Positions 1-7,662 of a DNA stretch of 60,959 nucleotides are shown here, one piece after another. Both the position numbers and the translations under genes were made by a program. Where the stretch lies: contig NZ_FODB01000017.1 of the NCBI RefSeq assembly GCF_900110265.1, forward strand, positions 1 to 60,959, given 5' to 3'. A model generated the notes under the pieces. It was not told the DNA's origin. It did no database searches and saw only the letters and a list, made by a program, of their open reading frames with translations. This stretch comes from Vreelandella aquamarina. GTDB taxonomy: Bacteria > Pseudomonadota > Gammaproteobacteria > Pseudomonadales > Halomonadaceae. Numbering within the stretch: the first letter of the stretch is position 1; every line of letters starts with the position of its first letter.

Positions 1-237
1 CAGTTGTTGGAAGGGCTTGTCGCGGCGGAAGTTCTCGACAGCGTCATAGTCGCTCATGCCCAGACACAGCAGGCCCAGGTAGCTCTTGATCACGTCACTG
101 GTGCGCATGCCCAGCGTGGTGGGGAAGCGGCTGTCGATGCTGTCGACGCCAGCGATCTCGAAGCATTGCCCGATGATGGACAGCCCGGCGTGGCTGGTGA
201 GGGTGCGGCGACTGGCGCGGAACTTTATGTTGGGCAT
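1..237 (-). CDS. IS1380-family transposase, N-terminal 79 residues (partial)
   Basis: This is the first 79 codons of a DDE transposase that continues beyond base 1. The protein starts MPNIKFRASRRTLTSHAGLS and goes on with SIIGQCFEIAGVD and FPTTLGMRTSDV, then SYLGLLCLGMSDYDAVENF. I recognise this as the N-terminal DNA-binding part of IS1380-type transposases, which cut and paste the element. The DDE catalytic residues are not in the window. The reading frame is open to the window edge with no damage visible. The opposite-strand open frame here is a shadow. Confidence 0.8.
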   Translation of the reverse strand, partial: MPNIKFRASRRTLTSHAGLSIIGQCFEIAGVDSIDSRFPTTLGMRTSDVIKSYLGLLCLGMSDYDAVENFRRDKPFQQL

Positions 238-329
238 GGCACTGTCTGGGTGAATGGCGATAATGGCTATATTGCCATGCAGGTCAGTGGGTTAGAAGTG
301 CTTCCGGGGGCCGGTCTCACGGATTCAGG
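1..329 (-). mobile_element. IS1380-family insertion sequence, 5' end only (cut by window start)
   Basis: This is the promoter-side end of an insertion sequence whose transposase reads left out of the window. Its outer end is taken at about 329, where the minus strand begins CCTGAATCCGTGAGACCGG, the kind of terminus known for IS1380-family elements. About 90 bp of leader separates that terminus from the transposase start at 237. The element ends only 20 bp past the csgG stop codon. The other end and any target duplication lie outside the window, so the boundary is inferred from the terminal motif. Confidence 0.75.
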
Positions 330-348
330 TAATAGATAGAATAGCTAC

Positions 349-1179
349 TTAAAGCATAGGTATAGGTTCGTTGAGGTAGTCACCTAGAACCGTATCCTGT
401 AGATTGGTCCCTGGTGATAGGTTCCAAAGACGGTTTTCTACCCCACGGGCAATCAAGTGAATCACTGCAGATTCGATAGCGGACATTACCGCTAACTGCA
501 CGGGCTCATTCGTGGTGATACCTGCCTCTGCTTCTAGCAAACGCCTAAAGTCGATGAAGCGATACACGCCAGCTCTGAGCTCTTTAGAGTAAATGGTTTT
601 GGTGGTAGTGACGTTGGCAAGTATTTCACCGGTGGATATTTCTACCGCGCGCAAATTCACCGTGACTTGATCGACTTGATACTGACCCGATGCCCCGATA
701 CCAAAGTACTCCGCCCCCGCACCGCCCGTGCGGACATTGGATTCATAAGCGATAATGCCTCCTTCGAGCATCACGGATGCAGCGCGAAGTGAAGGCAAGG
801 TATCGGGCTGGCCAAAACGCTCGAATTCAGCGCGAATGATGCGTCGTTCGGTCAACAGGTTCTGTAATCCCACCCTTTCTAAAGGTATAAACCAGCCTGA
901 ATCAGCCAGCGCACCTGTAAGCATGGCGGCGGCCCCTTGTGTGACAGCGGTTGAAAAAGTGCTGGCTGGGGCGGGTCGATATTGTCCGGTTTGATCTCTA
1001 AAGTCATATACAGAAACGAATATTTTTCCCGCAGGAGGCGGTAAAGAGACCAAGTCTTGATAAGTGGCGCCCCTCGGCGTTAGCGTTGCCTGGGCTCCTT
1101 CTAAATTTTCTGACGTGGCTACCATTCCAGCGCACCCGCTGAGTAGCCCAGCAATGACGATCGAGGCAATTATTTTCAT
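349..1179 (-). CDS. csgG: Curli secretion channel lipoprotein CsgG
   Basis: CsgG is the outer-membrane lipoprotein that forms the nonameric pore for curli subunits. The 276-residue protein begins with a lipoprotein signal ending LLSGC, so Cys16 should be lipidated. The core shows the family features: KIFVSVYDFRDQTGQY near residue 52, LLTERRIIRAEF near 108, a conserved middle with YFGIGASGQYQVDQVTVNLR, and LANVTTTKTIYSKEL near 190. Length equals the usual 275-280. It is the last gene of csgDEFG, 55 bp after csgF, and ends 20 bp before an IS1380 element. The curlin genes csgA and csgB are not in the window. Confidence 0.93.
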   Translation of the reverse strand: MKIIASIVIAGLLSGCAGMVATSENLEGAQATLTPRGATYQDLVSLPPPAGKIFVSVYDFRDQTGQYRPAPASTFSTAVTQGAAAMLTGALADSGWFIPLERVGLQNLLTERRIIRAEFERFGQPDTLPSLRAASVMLEGGIIAYESNVRTGGAGAEYFGIGASGQYQVDQVTVNLRAVEISTGEILANVTTTKTIYSKELRAGVYRFIDFRRLLEAEAGITTNEPVQLAVMSAIESAVIHLIARGVENRLWNLSPGTNLQDTVLGDYLNEPIPML

Positions 1180-1234
1180 GGTGTTCCCCTGAATACCTTA
1201 AGCCGTACTTTGTTGTAACGTGTACTTTTGATCA

Positions 1235-1645
1235 TTAAGGGTTGAATAAACCGCCTACGCTAATTTCAGTCACGTCGCCGGTTATTTTATCGACGACACG
1301 AACCACTAACTGTCCGCTACTATCACTGACGACAACGCCAAACTCGTCGCTATCGAAACTACCTTCGTCGACTTCTCCACGACTGACATCAGAAATCAAT
1401 TGGGAGATCAACCGGCTCTCCAAGTTTTGTAGTAGACGTTCCGTTGATGATAGAGACTGTACACTGCGTGTGTTCGGGTCCGTCGTCGTGTCCTGTGCCT
1501 GTGCTTTACCTAATAAGTAGCTACCCACAAAAGGGTCACCACCAAACGAAGGGTTGATGGGCTGATAGATCAAGTTGCCTGCCTGTGCTTGCGTTACCGC
1601 TATCGTCATTAGTCCTATGCTGGCGACTTTCTTTAACGTTTTCAT
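1235..1645 (-). CDS. csgF: Curli assembly factor CsgF
   Basis: CsgF is exported through CsgG, sits in its mouth and couples secretion to surface nucleation of curli. The 136-residue product has a signal peptide with likely cleavage after AQA (residue 22), and the mature protein starts GNLIYQPINPSFGG, matching the NPxFGG signature of CsgF that binds CsgG. I chose the ATG at 1645, which overlaps the csgE stop by one base (TGATG) and has a GAGGAG ribosome site; a TTG one codon earlier is less likely. The overlap suggests translational coupling with csgE. Confidence 0.9.
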   Translation of the reverse strand: MKTLKKVASIGLMTIAVTQAQAGNLIYQPINPSFGGDPFVGSYLLGKAQAQDTTTDPNTRSVQSLSSTERLLQNLESRLISQLISDVSRGEVDEGSFDSDEFGVVVSDSSGQLVVRVVDKITGDVTEISVGGLFNP

Positions 1646-2157
1646 CAAAATATCTCCTCTTTCCCCAAGTCTCTGTCCGAGGTCAAAGCGGCTGAGAGCT
1701 GCTGTTGGAGTAGTGCGTCTTCGACGATTTTTACAGCGTCTCCCGCTACGCGATCAGCCTCGCTGATTCTTGGAGAAAGCTGCGTTCTAAAGTACATCCG
1801 GCTGCCTTCCATGACCCATACCTGACTGCCCCATCGAGCATCAGGGCGCTCTTGAATGGTGATAGTGGCATTGCCAATGATGACGTTATCCATTGCTCGC
1901 TGGCTAAAGGCGCGGTAGAACGTTTTTCCTGCCATGGTGATGGTACGGTCGACCATGATTCCGGTCAGTTCACTACTGCCAGTTGACCGGCCTTGTATCT
2001 CTGGTCCGTCCGGGCTCGATAATTGGTTAATCGCATCTACCTCGGCCTGCTCATTTCTGGTAAGTGACGATGCATCGGCTGGCTCATTTGGTTGAGCGTT
2101 AGCAATGCTTGTTAAACACCATAAGAGAGCAATAGAAATTTTATGCTTAGCAGCCAT
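1645..2157 (-). CDS. csgE: Curli secretion specificity factor CsgE
   Basis: CsgE is the periplasmic adaptor that caps CsgG and gives it selectivity for curli subunits. The 170-residue ORF has a signal peptide ending near SIANA (residue 21) and a CsgE core: GIMVDRTITMAGKTFYRAF around 67, ATITIQERPDARWGSQVWV around 97, then FRTQLSPRIS near 124. It is longer than Escherichia coli CsgE because of an extra acidic stretch after the signal. It lies 20 bp after csgD and overlaps csgF by one base, so csgDEFG looks like one transcript. Confidence 0.9.
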   Translation of the reverse strand: MAAKHKISIALLWCLTSIANAQPNEPADASSLTRNEQAEVDAINQLSSPDGPEIQGRSTGSSELTGIMVDRTITMAGKTFYRAFSQRAMDNVIIGNATITIQERPDARWGSQVWVMEGSRMYFRTQLSPRISEADRVAGDAVKIVEDALLQQQLSAALTSDRDLGKEEIF

Positions 2158-2177
2158 GATGCTTATCTCTCATTGAG

Positions 2178-2873
2178 TCATTGCGGATGCCGCTGCAGGC
2201 TGCGCGCCGTTTCGATATTAGGCAAAATGGGTCCCAGGTTTTGATGGATCCAATTGAGCGCTTGAATTCGATTGTGCACGTTGATTTTTCTAAAGATGTT
2301 GTAAAGATGTGATTTAACCGTGTGCTCACTCACAAAGAGTTTGTCGGCAATTTGTTGATTGGAAGAGCCTGCACTGAGTAACGAAATGATCTCCATTTCT
2401 CGGTTGGTCAAGCCGCAGGCAGGGCGAAACGCGTTGCTTTGGTACTTTCGGTAAAAAAGAATCAAACGGGCCATCAAATCCCGCGACATCCACAGCTCCC
2501 CCTCCAACAGCGCGTGGATACCTTTACAAATCACTTCCAGGCTTTCGTTACGATAAAAGACCCCCTTGAGTTGGGCACAGGACAAAGCCTCCAGCGCGTG
2601 GTCCATATCGCGGATGTTGAAAGCGGCCAGTGAGGTTTTGGCCAGGCTATCGGGAAGGTTTTCCTGCCACTCGGGTAGCTCCTCTACGCCGATGTGATCG
2701 CTATCGATAAGGATCAGCAGTTTGTTGGGAAGGGTGGCAGGCAGCGGCCTGCGCGGTGAATGAATGCTGACCGTACAGCCCGTGTGTTCGTGTAAATAGT
2801 CGGCAAAAAGCTGCGACTGGGGGCTTTTTTCGGTGACGATGTACACCAAGCCGTGCGTTTTTTCTTGGGACAT
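2178..2873 (-). CDS. csgD: CsgD-like LuxR-family curli/biofilm regulator
   Basis: CsgD is the transcriptional master regulator of curli and often of exopolysaccharide. The 231-residue protein has an unorthodox receiver-like N-terminal half (about 1-140) and a C-terminal LuxR helix-turn-helix: LTNREMEIISLLSAGSSNQQ at 154, IADKLFVSEHTVKSHLYNIF, then INVHNRIQALNW. No obvious Asp-phosphorylation pocket is apparent, as is known for CsgD. It heads the csgDEFG run. An AT-rich upstream region of nearly 300 bp offers room for complex control. The symbol rests on both sequence and context. Confidence 0.88.
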   Translation of the reverse strand: MSQEKTHGLVYIVTEKSPQSQLFADYLHEHTGCTVSIHSPRRPLPATLPNKLLILIDSDHIGVEELPEWQENLPDSLAKTSLAAFNIRDMDHALEALSCAQLKGVFYRNESLEVICKGIHALLEGELWMSRDLMARLILFYRKYQSNAFRPACGLTNREMEIISLLSAGSSNQQIADKLFVSEHTVKSHLYNIFRKINVHNRIQALNWIHQNLGPILPNIETARSLQRHPQ

Positions 2874-3158
2874 TGGGGAGGCCTCATGAGCGTAAAGCGT
2901 GAGTAGGTGACCAAATGAGTGTTGCCTATAAGATGCATTTCGTAAAGATTTGTTATCAAAATAATCATAAAAGTAATTTGAACTTTGTTATTACTTTTTT
3001 GTAACATATAGTTCAAGCTATTGTTTTTAGATGCATTTAACAGTGGATGATGGTCATGACTGTGCTGAGTGATAAGATACACTGAGTAACATTGAGTCGC
3101 CTTTAGCTGTGTTCTCTATAGGCGTAAACTGACCCCATCATGTGAAGGAGTCACCCCT
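2874..3158. promoter_or_regulatory. AT-rich divergent intergenic region csgD/rdgB
   Basis: These 285 bp separate the divergent csgD operon and rdgB. The half next to csgD (about 2930-3035) is markedly AT-rich compared with the surrounding genes, which fits an H-NS-like or multi-regulator curli promoter region. A good ribosome site (GAAGGAG at 3143) precedes rdgB. No further coding sequence is convincing here; the open frame running leftwards through it overlaps csgD in another frame. Confidence 0.5.
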
Positions 3159-3767
3159 ATGAATGCAGCCAATACGCTCGTTTTAGCCAGTGGAAATTCT
3201 GGAAAATTAAAAGAATTCAATCAGTTGCTATCACCCCTTGGGCTGGATGTTCGCCCCCAGGCGGAGTTTGATGTGCACGATGTCGAAGAGACAGGACTAA
3301 CGTTCGTTGAAAATGCGCTGTTAAAGGCGCGTGAAGCGAGTCGCGTAAGCGGGTTACCGGCGCTCGCCGACGACTCAGGTCTGGAGGTCGATGCGTTGCA
3401 TGGAGCGCCTGGCATTTACTCTGCTCGCTATGCCGGTGAGCCGAAAAGTGACGAGCGTAACAACGAGAAACTGCTGGCAGCGCTGAGTGAGTGCGCGGAA
3501 GGCCAGCGCACGGCGCGTTACTGGTGTGTGTTGGTCTATTTACGCCATGCAGAAGACCCGGTACCGGTGATCGTCCAGCGTAGTTGGGAAGGAGAAGTAT
3601 TGGCTCATCCGCGTGGCGAGGGCGGTTTTGGCTACGATCCGCTGTTCTGGCTACCCGATCAGGGGATGAGCGTGGCAGAACTACCCAGTGAAACGAAGAA
3701 CCGCTTGAGCCATCGAGGCCGTGCGTTACACACGTTGGTGGACATTCTAAAGGTGGCGCATGGCTAA
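3159..3767 (+). CDS. rdgB: XTP/dITP diphosphatase (HAM1/RdgB)
   Basis: This enzyme hydrolyses non-canonical purine nucleotides (XTP, dITP, ITP) to the monophosphate and pyrophosphate, cleaning the nucleotide pool. The 202-residue length is typical. Family motifs are clear: the N-terminal SGNSGKLKEF loop at 11, ADDSGLEVDAL near 69 with the catalytic Asp pair, GAPGIYSARY after it, and GFGYDPLFW near 150, followed by SHRGRAL. Its stop overlaps the start of hemW by 8 bp, a gene pair common in gammaproteobacteria. Confidence 0.95.
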   Translation: MNAANTLVLASGNSGKLKEFNQLLSPLGLDVRPQAEFDVHDVEETGLTFVENALLKAREASRVSGLPALADDSGLEVDALHGAPGIYSARYAGEPKSDERNNEKLLAALSECAEGQRTARYWCVLVYLRHAEDPVPVIVQRSWEGEVLAHPRGEGGFGYDPLFWLPDQGMSVAELPSETKNRLSHRGRALHTLVDILKVAHG

Positions 3768-4929
3768 TCGATTGCCGCCGCTCTCGCTTTATATTCATAC
3801 GCCGTGGTGTGTTCGCAAATGTCCTTACTGCGATTTCAACTCCCATGAGCCCGACAACCGCGAACTTCCCGAAGTGGCCTATTTGGCCGCCTTGCTGAGT
3901 GATTTGGACGGCGATTTGGCGCTGGCGTCTGGCCGTACTCTTCAAACCATTTTTATTGGTGGCGGCACGCCTAGCTTGCTATCGCCGACGTTTTATCGAC
4001 AGTTATTCGATGGCATTCGTGAGCGGCTCGCCTTTTCGCCTAGCATTGAAATCACCCTGGAAGCCAATCCAGGCACGACCGAGCAGCAGCGGTTCATTGG
4101 TTATCGGGAAGCCGGTATCAATCGATTGTCTTTGGGGGTGCAGAGTTTCCGCCCCACTCAACTGAGTGCGTTGGGGCGAATTCATACCGGCAACGAAGCG
4201 GTGACTGCCATCGGTGAAGCCAGAGCGGCGGGATTCGATAACCTCAATATCGATCTCATGCACGGCTTGCCCCAACAAACACCTGAGCAATCCATGGAAG
4301 ATATTGATCAGGCGCTTGCCCTCGATCCTGAGCATCTTTCGTGGTACCAACTCACCCTGGAGCCCAATACGGCGTTTTTTTCTCACCCTCCTCCTTTGCC
4401 GGAGGAGGAGGCGTTGTGGGACATTCAGGAAGCAGGTCACCAGCGTCTTGAACAGGCTGGCTTAAAGCGCTACGAAATTTCCGCTTATGCCCGCCCAGGG
4501 CTACAGAGCCGCCATAACCTGAACTACTGGCGATTTGGCGACTACCTGGGGATTGGCGCAGGCGCTCATGGAAAACTCACCCAAATAGACTCCCAGGGGG
4601 CGTGGCAGATTGAGCGGCGTTGGAAAACACGCCAACCCGATGCCTACCTGCGTCGCGCTAACGACCCACGTGGTTTTGTGGCAGGTCAGCAGCTCATCGA
4701 ACCCCTGGAGCTGCCCCTTGAGTTTGCCATGAACGCGCTGCGTTTAACCGAAGGGGTACCATTGGCGGATTGGGCGGCTCACACTGGCCAACCAGAGGCA
4801 CTGTTACTTGCGCGTTTACACAGTGCTCAAGAAAAAGGACTTTTAATGGAAATGCCTGAAAAGCTGCGTGCATCGCCTCAAGGTCTATTATTCTTAAATG
4901 AGTTGCTGGCCTTAATCAGCGAAGAGTGA
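3760..4929 (+). CDS. hemW: Radical SAM heme chaperone HemW
   Basis: HemW binds heme and a [4Fe-4S] cluster and is thought to deliver heme to target proteins; it was long annotated as oxygen-independent coproporphyrinogen oxidase. In this 389-residue protein the cluster motif is C17-x3-C21-x2-C24 (WCVRKCPYC), followed by FIGGGTPSLL for SAM binding and a HemN C-terminal region. The aromatic residue after the third Cys is F26 of CDF. The start overlaps rdgB by 8 bp and has an AAGGTGG ribosome site. The stop codon lies in a small tandem repeat. Confidence 0.93.
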   Translation: MANRLPPLSLYIHTPWCVRKCPYCDFNSHEPDNRELPEVAYLAALLSDLDGDLALASGRTLQTIFIGGGTPSLLSPTFYRQLFDGIRERLAFSPSIEITLEANPGTTEQQRFIGYREAGINRLSLGVQSFRPTQLSALGRIHTGNEAVTAIGEARAAGFDNLNIDLMHGLPQQTPEQSMEDIDQALALDPEHLSWYQLTLEPNTAFFSHPPPLPEEEALWDIQEAGHQRLEQAGLKRYEISAYARPGLQSRHNLNYWRFGDYLGIGAGAHGKLTQIDSQGAWQIERRWKTRQPDAYLRRANDPRGFVAGQQLIEPLELPLEFAMNALRLTEGVPLADWAAHTGQPEALLLARLHSAQEKGLLMEMPEKLRASPQGLLFLNELLALISEE

Positions 4930-4960
4930 TCAGTACAAGTGAAGTGATCAGTACAAGTGA
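4926..4960. repeat. Tandem 17-bp direct repeat at the hemW stop codon
   Basis: GTGATCAGTACAAGTGA occurs at 4926-4942 and again at 4944-4960, one base apart. The first copy contains the hemW TGA stop (4927-4929). It looks like a local duplication of the gene end, and the second copy preserves an in-register copy of the stop region. Confidence 0.9.
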
Positions 4961-5007
4961 CCAGCGATCAATAAGGCAATAACCCAATCATAAGCAAGGA
5001 GTGAGTG

Positions 5008-5679
5008 ATGCGTATTTCTCGACTACTGACCCCACTGGCAGCGGCGATATTACTGGCTGGCTGCGCGACGTCCGATCCTTACGGCGGTCAAACGCAGCGC
5101 TCGAGCACCGCCATGGGCACCGGCATTGGTGCAGCGATTGGTGCAGCGGCGGGCGCTTTATCCGGTGATGGCAGTACGAGCCGTCGTGACCGTGCGCTAA
5201 TTGGCGCCGCAGTAGGCGCGGCTGCCGGCGCGGGTATGGGTGCTTATATGGACCGTCAAGAGCAGCAGTTGCGTGACAATCTGCAAGGCTCGCGTATTGA
5301 AATTGACCGCCGTGGCGATGATATTGTGCTTAACATGCCTAGCAGCGTCACGTTCGGGTTTGATTCCGCTGAACTCACAGCTGATGCGCGCAGCGCCCTG
5401 AACGAAGTGGCGAATGTTCTCACTCAGTACACCGATACCCGTGTAAACATTGCCGGCCACACGGACAGTACCGGTGATGCCAGCTACAACCAGCGCCTTT
5501 CAGAGCGCCGTGCCCAGTCGGTTGGTAGCTACCTGAGTCAGAACGGCGTGTCCTCCATGCGGTTGAACACCATGGGCTATGGTGCTAACCAGCCGGTGGC
5601 AAGCAATGCTACCGAGCAGGGCCGCGCGCAGAACCGTCGTGTAGAAATCACCCTGACGCCTACCGGCAACGGCCAGTAA
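5008..5679 (+). CDS. OmpA-family lipoprotein (YiaD-like, glycine-zipper plus OmpA C-domain)
   Basis: This is an outer-membrane lipoprotein expected to tether the envelope to peptidoglycan. The 223-residue protein has a lipobox LLAGC with Cys19, a glycine-zipper segment of alternating G and A (about 35-80, such as GTGIGAAIGAAAGAL and GAAVGAAAGAGMGAYM), then an OmpA_C domain with FGFDSAELTADA near 118, AGHTDSTGDASYN near 150, and a C-terminal NRRVEI. I prefer the ATG at 5008, 7 bp after AAGGA, to the in-frame GTG one codon earlier. It is followed by a strong terminator. Confidence 0.88.
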   Translation: MRISRLLTPLAAAILLAGCATSDPYGGQTQRSSTAMGTGIGAAIGAAAGALSGDGSTSRRDRALIGAAVGAAAGAGMGAYMDRQEQQLRDNLQGSRIEIDRRGDDIVLNMPSSVTFGFDSAELTADARSALNEVANVLTQYTDTRVNIAGHTDSTGDASYNQRLSERRAQSVGSYLSQNGVSSMRLNTMGYGANQPVASNATEQGRAQNRRVEITLTPTGNGQ

Positions 5680-5708
5680 TATGCGTTAATCTCGGCATTG
5701 CCGTCCAA

Positions 5709-5742
5709 CGCCCGCTATGCTCACATAGCGGGCTTTTTTTTT
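5709..5742 (+). terminator. Rho-independent terminator after the OmpA-family gene
   Basis: GCCCGCTATG-ctca-CATAGCGGGC (5710-5733) is followed by an unbroken run of T residues. The stem is 10 bp and perfect, with the hairpin 30 bp after the stop codon. It separates the lipoprotein gene from rlmJ. Confidence 0.92.
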
Positions 5743-5764
5743 GTTCAATTGCTAGCGAGCTGCC

Positions 5765-6610
5765 ATGCTGTCGTATCAACACGCCTACCACGCCGGAAAC
5801 TTTGCCGATGTCCAGAAGCATTTAACGCTTTTTGCGGTGGCTGATTATTTATTACGTAAAAAATCAGCAATTACATATGTTGATAGTCATGCGGGGAGAG
5901 GCCTCTATCCGCTAGCCTCCAAAGAGACCCAGCGGCTTCAAGAGTATCGGGAAGGCATCGCTCCGCTCTGGCAGGCACGACAGCAGCTGAGCGACCCGTT
6001 GCTTAGCCGTTGGCTTACCGCTTTGAATTCAGCGCAACCCAACGCTGATGTGCTATCTCACTACCCGGGGTCACCCTGGTGGCTTGCTAAGGCGCTACGT
6101 GACCATGACCAACTGCGTCTATTTGAACTACACCCGGGTGAGCATGAACATTTGAGTGGTCAGACGCTGCCAAAGCAGGCACGTCGCGTATATGGCGATG
6201 GGTTGCAGGGGCTGAAACAGTTGGTGCCGGTGTCGTCGCCACGAATGTGCGTGTTAGTAGACCCTAGCTACGAGCGCAAAGCGGAGTATCAAGGGGTCGT
6301 TGAAACCGTTGCTTATACCCTGGAAAAAGCGCGCCACGCCGTGGTGATGATTTGGTACCCGCTGCTGCCTGCTGGGCATCACGAAACGTTGCTCAGCGGC
6401 CTTGAAGCGAGTGGCATTCGCAAGATTTGGCACAGCGAGCTGCTGTTACGGGCCGCGGGGGAGAGTGCGCACGGGATGTACGGTAGCGGCATGGTGGTCA
6501 TCAATCCGCCCTGGGGGCTGGATGAGCAGCTTGCTGCAGCGATGTCGCAGGTGACACCACTGCTGGGGAGCGACAGCCACTACCGCGCTAAATGGCTTGT
6601 AGGTGAGTAG
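5765..6610 (+). CDS. rlmJ: 23S rRNA (adenine2030-N6)-methyltransferase RlmJ
   Basis: RlmJ methylates A2030 of 23S rRNA using S-adenosylmethionine. The 281-residue ORF begins MLSYQHAYHAGNFADVQKH, the family N-terminus, with the SAM-binding VDSHAGRGLY near 39 and the catalytic loop at DPSYE near 168, where Escherichia coli has DPPYE. MIWYPLL follows near 197. Length is usual (280). It is the last core gene before the putative island: the left attachment-like sequence begins about 30 bp after its stop. Short GGCGGCGAGTGG-type repeats follow the stop codon. Confidence 0.93.
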   Translation: MLSYQHAYHAGNFADVQKHLTLFAVADYLLRKKSAITYVDSHAGRGLYPLASKETQRLQEYREGIAPLWQARQQLSDPLLSRWLTALNSAQPNADVLSHYPGSPWWLAKALRDHDQLRLFELHPGEHEHLSGQTLPKQARRVYGDGLQGLKQLVPVSSPRMCVLVDPSYERKAEYQGVVETVAYTLEKARHAVVMIWYPLLPAGHHETLLSGLEASGIRKIWHSELLLRAAGESAHGMYGSGMVVINPPWGLDEQLAAAMSQVTPLLGSDSHYRAKWLVGE

Positions 6611-6642
6611 TGGCGGCGAGTGGCGGCGGCGAGTGGTGGGGA

Positions 6643-6660
6643 CTATTTACCGATGCAGAA
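6643..6660 (-). other. Putative distal attachment site (mnmE 3'-end copy)
   Basis: Read on the minus strand this is TTCTGCATCGGTAAATAG, against TTCTGCATCGGGAAGTGA for the real mnmE end. The GGTAA variant resembles, from memory, the imperfect repeats flanking SGI1-type islands. It lies 33 bp after rlmJ, exactly where core genes give way to accessory ones. Confidence 0.65.
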
Positions 6661-6987
6661 TGTATAAAACACTTTAAAAACATAGGTTTATGAGGATCGT
6701 GGAGCACTATTGGAGTGCTGAAATTTGCGAAAAAAAGTGTAAATATTGGCAAATTTCCTCGGCGTCGGCCCCTGACGACCCATTTTAAACTGGGATAAGT
6801 GGGAAACTGGGAGCCTTGTATACGCTTTTATCTCTATGAAATCAGTGCCTTGAGATCGCTATTTCAGCCCCTTCTGCCAAACAAAATTATAGTAACATCG
6901 TTTTCTAAACGGATCCGTTCTCATTTTGAACGGACTTGACGCACAACGTTGTTGTGCATAAAATGACTAAAAAGCGATCAGGTAACT
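6661..6987. other. Non-coding left end of the island with paired inverted repeats
   Basis: I see no gene in this stretch. It holds two adjacent inverted repeats: AGCACT-attgg-AGTGCT at 6703-6719, then GAAATTTGC (6720-6728) with GCAAATTTC (6749-6757). The second contains CAAATTTCCT (6750-6759), which recurs in the same orientation at 14830-14839, about the same distance inside the other att site. The 3' part (from about 6900) is the higBA promoter. It is AT-rich compared with rlmJ. Confidence 0.6.
6908..6964 (+). promoter_or_regulatory. higBA promoter with operator palindrome in the spacer
   Basis: TTGACG (6936-6941) and TAAAAT (6959-6964) are 17 bp apart. The perfect palindrome GCACAAC-GTT-GTTGTGC (6941-6957) fills the spacer, the expected place for repression by HigA or the HigBA complex. 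A second inverted repeat, TCCGTTC (6914-6920) with GAACGGA (6928-6934), and the 12-bp palindrome AACGGATCCGTT (6908-6919) lie just upstream of the -35 element and could be further operator sites. Confidence 0.8.
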
Positions 6988-7281
6988 ATGGCGGTTGAAT
7001 TCAGGGATATATGGCTGGAGGCTTTCTACGACGAAGACCAAAGCCACAAGAAAATACCCAGCACTATTGAAGGCGCTCTGTTCAGAAAGATTCAGATTCT
7101 GGATGCCGCGACGCAGGAGTCAGACTTGAGGATTCCGCCGGGTAACCGTTTTGAACATTTGCAGGGAAACCTTTCTGGATGGTGTTCCATTCGGGTTAAC
7201 AAACAGTATCGCCTGATTTTTCGCTGGGAAGATGGCACCGCCCAAGATACATATCTAGACCCGCATGTTTACAAGGGCTAG
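6988..7281 (+). CDS. higB: HigB-type toxin (RelE superfamily, ribosome-dependent mRNA interferase)
   Basis: HigB toxins cleave mRNA on the ribosome when free of antitoxin. The 97-residue product has the compact RelE-like fold signature: FRDIWLEAFYDED at 5, IPPGNRFEHLQGNLSGWCSI near 46 and a C-terminal strand NKQYRLIFRWEDG near 68 containing the Arg residues usual in the active site. The length matches the family (92-104). The toxin gene precedes its antitoxin, the typical hig order. An AGG ribosome site lies 6 bp before the ATG. The pair may have helped retain the island. Confidence 0.92.
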   Translation: MAVEFRDIWLEAFYDEDQSHKKIPSTIEGALFRKIQILDAATQESDLRIPPGNRFEHLQGNLSGWCSIRVNKQYRLIFRWEDGTAQDTYLDPHVYKG

Positions 7282-7295
7282 AGGAGGTTATGGTA

Positions 7296-7619
7296 ATGAG
7301 GAATACAAAACGTCGTCCAGTGACAGTTGGCGAAATGCTGGTCAGCGAGTTTCTGGAGCCGATGAACATCGAAATCAGTGAGCTTGCCGAAGCAATGGGT
7401 GTGCACAGAAATACACTCAGCCGGATTGCGCATGACAAAGGCACGCTGACAGCACCCATGGCCATCAAACTCGCAGCGGCTTTGGGGAATACGCCAGAGT
7501 TCTGGCTGAATGTTCAGCACGCAGTTGAGTTATGGGATGTTCGTCATCGTGCCTATGAGCAGGAAGCGAAAAATGTGAAACGGGTAAAGCCGCAAGTACT
7601 GCCACTAAAGCAGGCCTGA
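7296..7619 (+). CDS. higA: HigA-type antitoxin (XRE-family helix-turn-helix)
   Basis: HigA neutralises HigB and represses the higBA promoter. The 107-residue protein has an early RRPVTVGEMLVSEFLEPM, then an XRE helix-turn-helix (ISELAEAMGVHRNTLSRIAH, about 25-44) and the family tail NTPEFWLNVQHAVELWDVRH. I prefer the ATG at 7296 because GAGGAGG (7281-7287) sits 8 bp before it; the ATG at 7290 is only 2 bp away. The gene starts 14 bp after higB. The palindrome in the promoter is the likely target. Confidence 0.92.
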   Translation: MRNTKRRPVTVGEMLVSEFLEPMNIEISELAEAMGVHRNTLSRIAHDKGTLTAPMAIKLAAALGNTPEFWLNVQHAVELWDVRHRAYEQEAKNVKRVKPQVLPLKQA

Positions 7620-7662
7620 AGAACATATCGGGTTTCCATCTGTTCACTGTGTCCCTCAACCT

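Noticed and set aside
4..339. Open frame of 111 codons on the plus strand at the window start
   Set aside because: It is antisense to the IS1380 transposase, whose minus-strand frame gives a recognisable family N-terminus.
3217..3945. Long minus-strand frame of 242 codons across rdgB and hemW
   Set aside because: It is antisense to two confident, motif-bearing genes and has no family features; GC-rich sequence gives such shadows.
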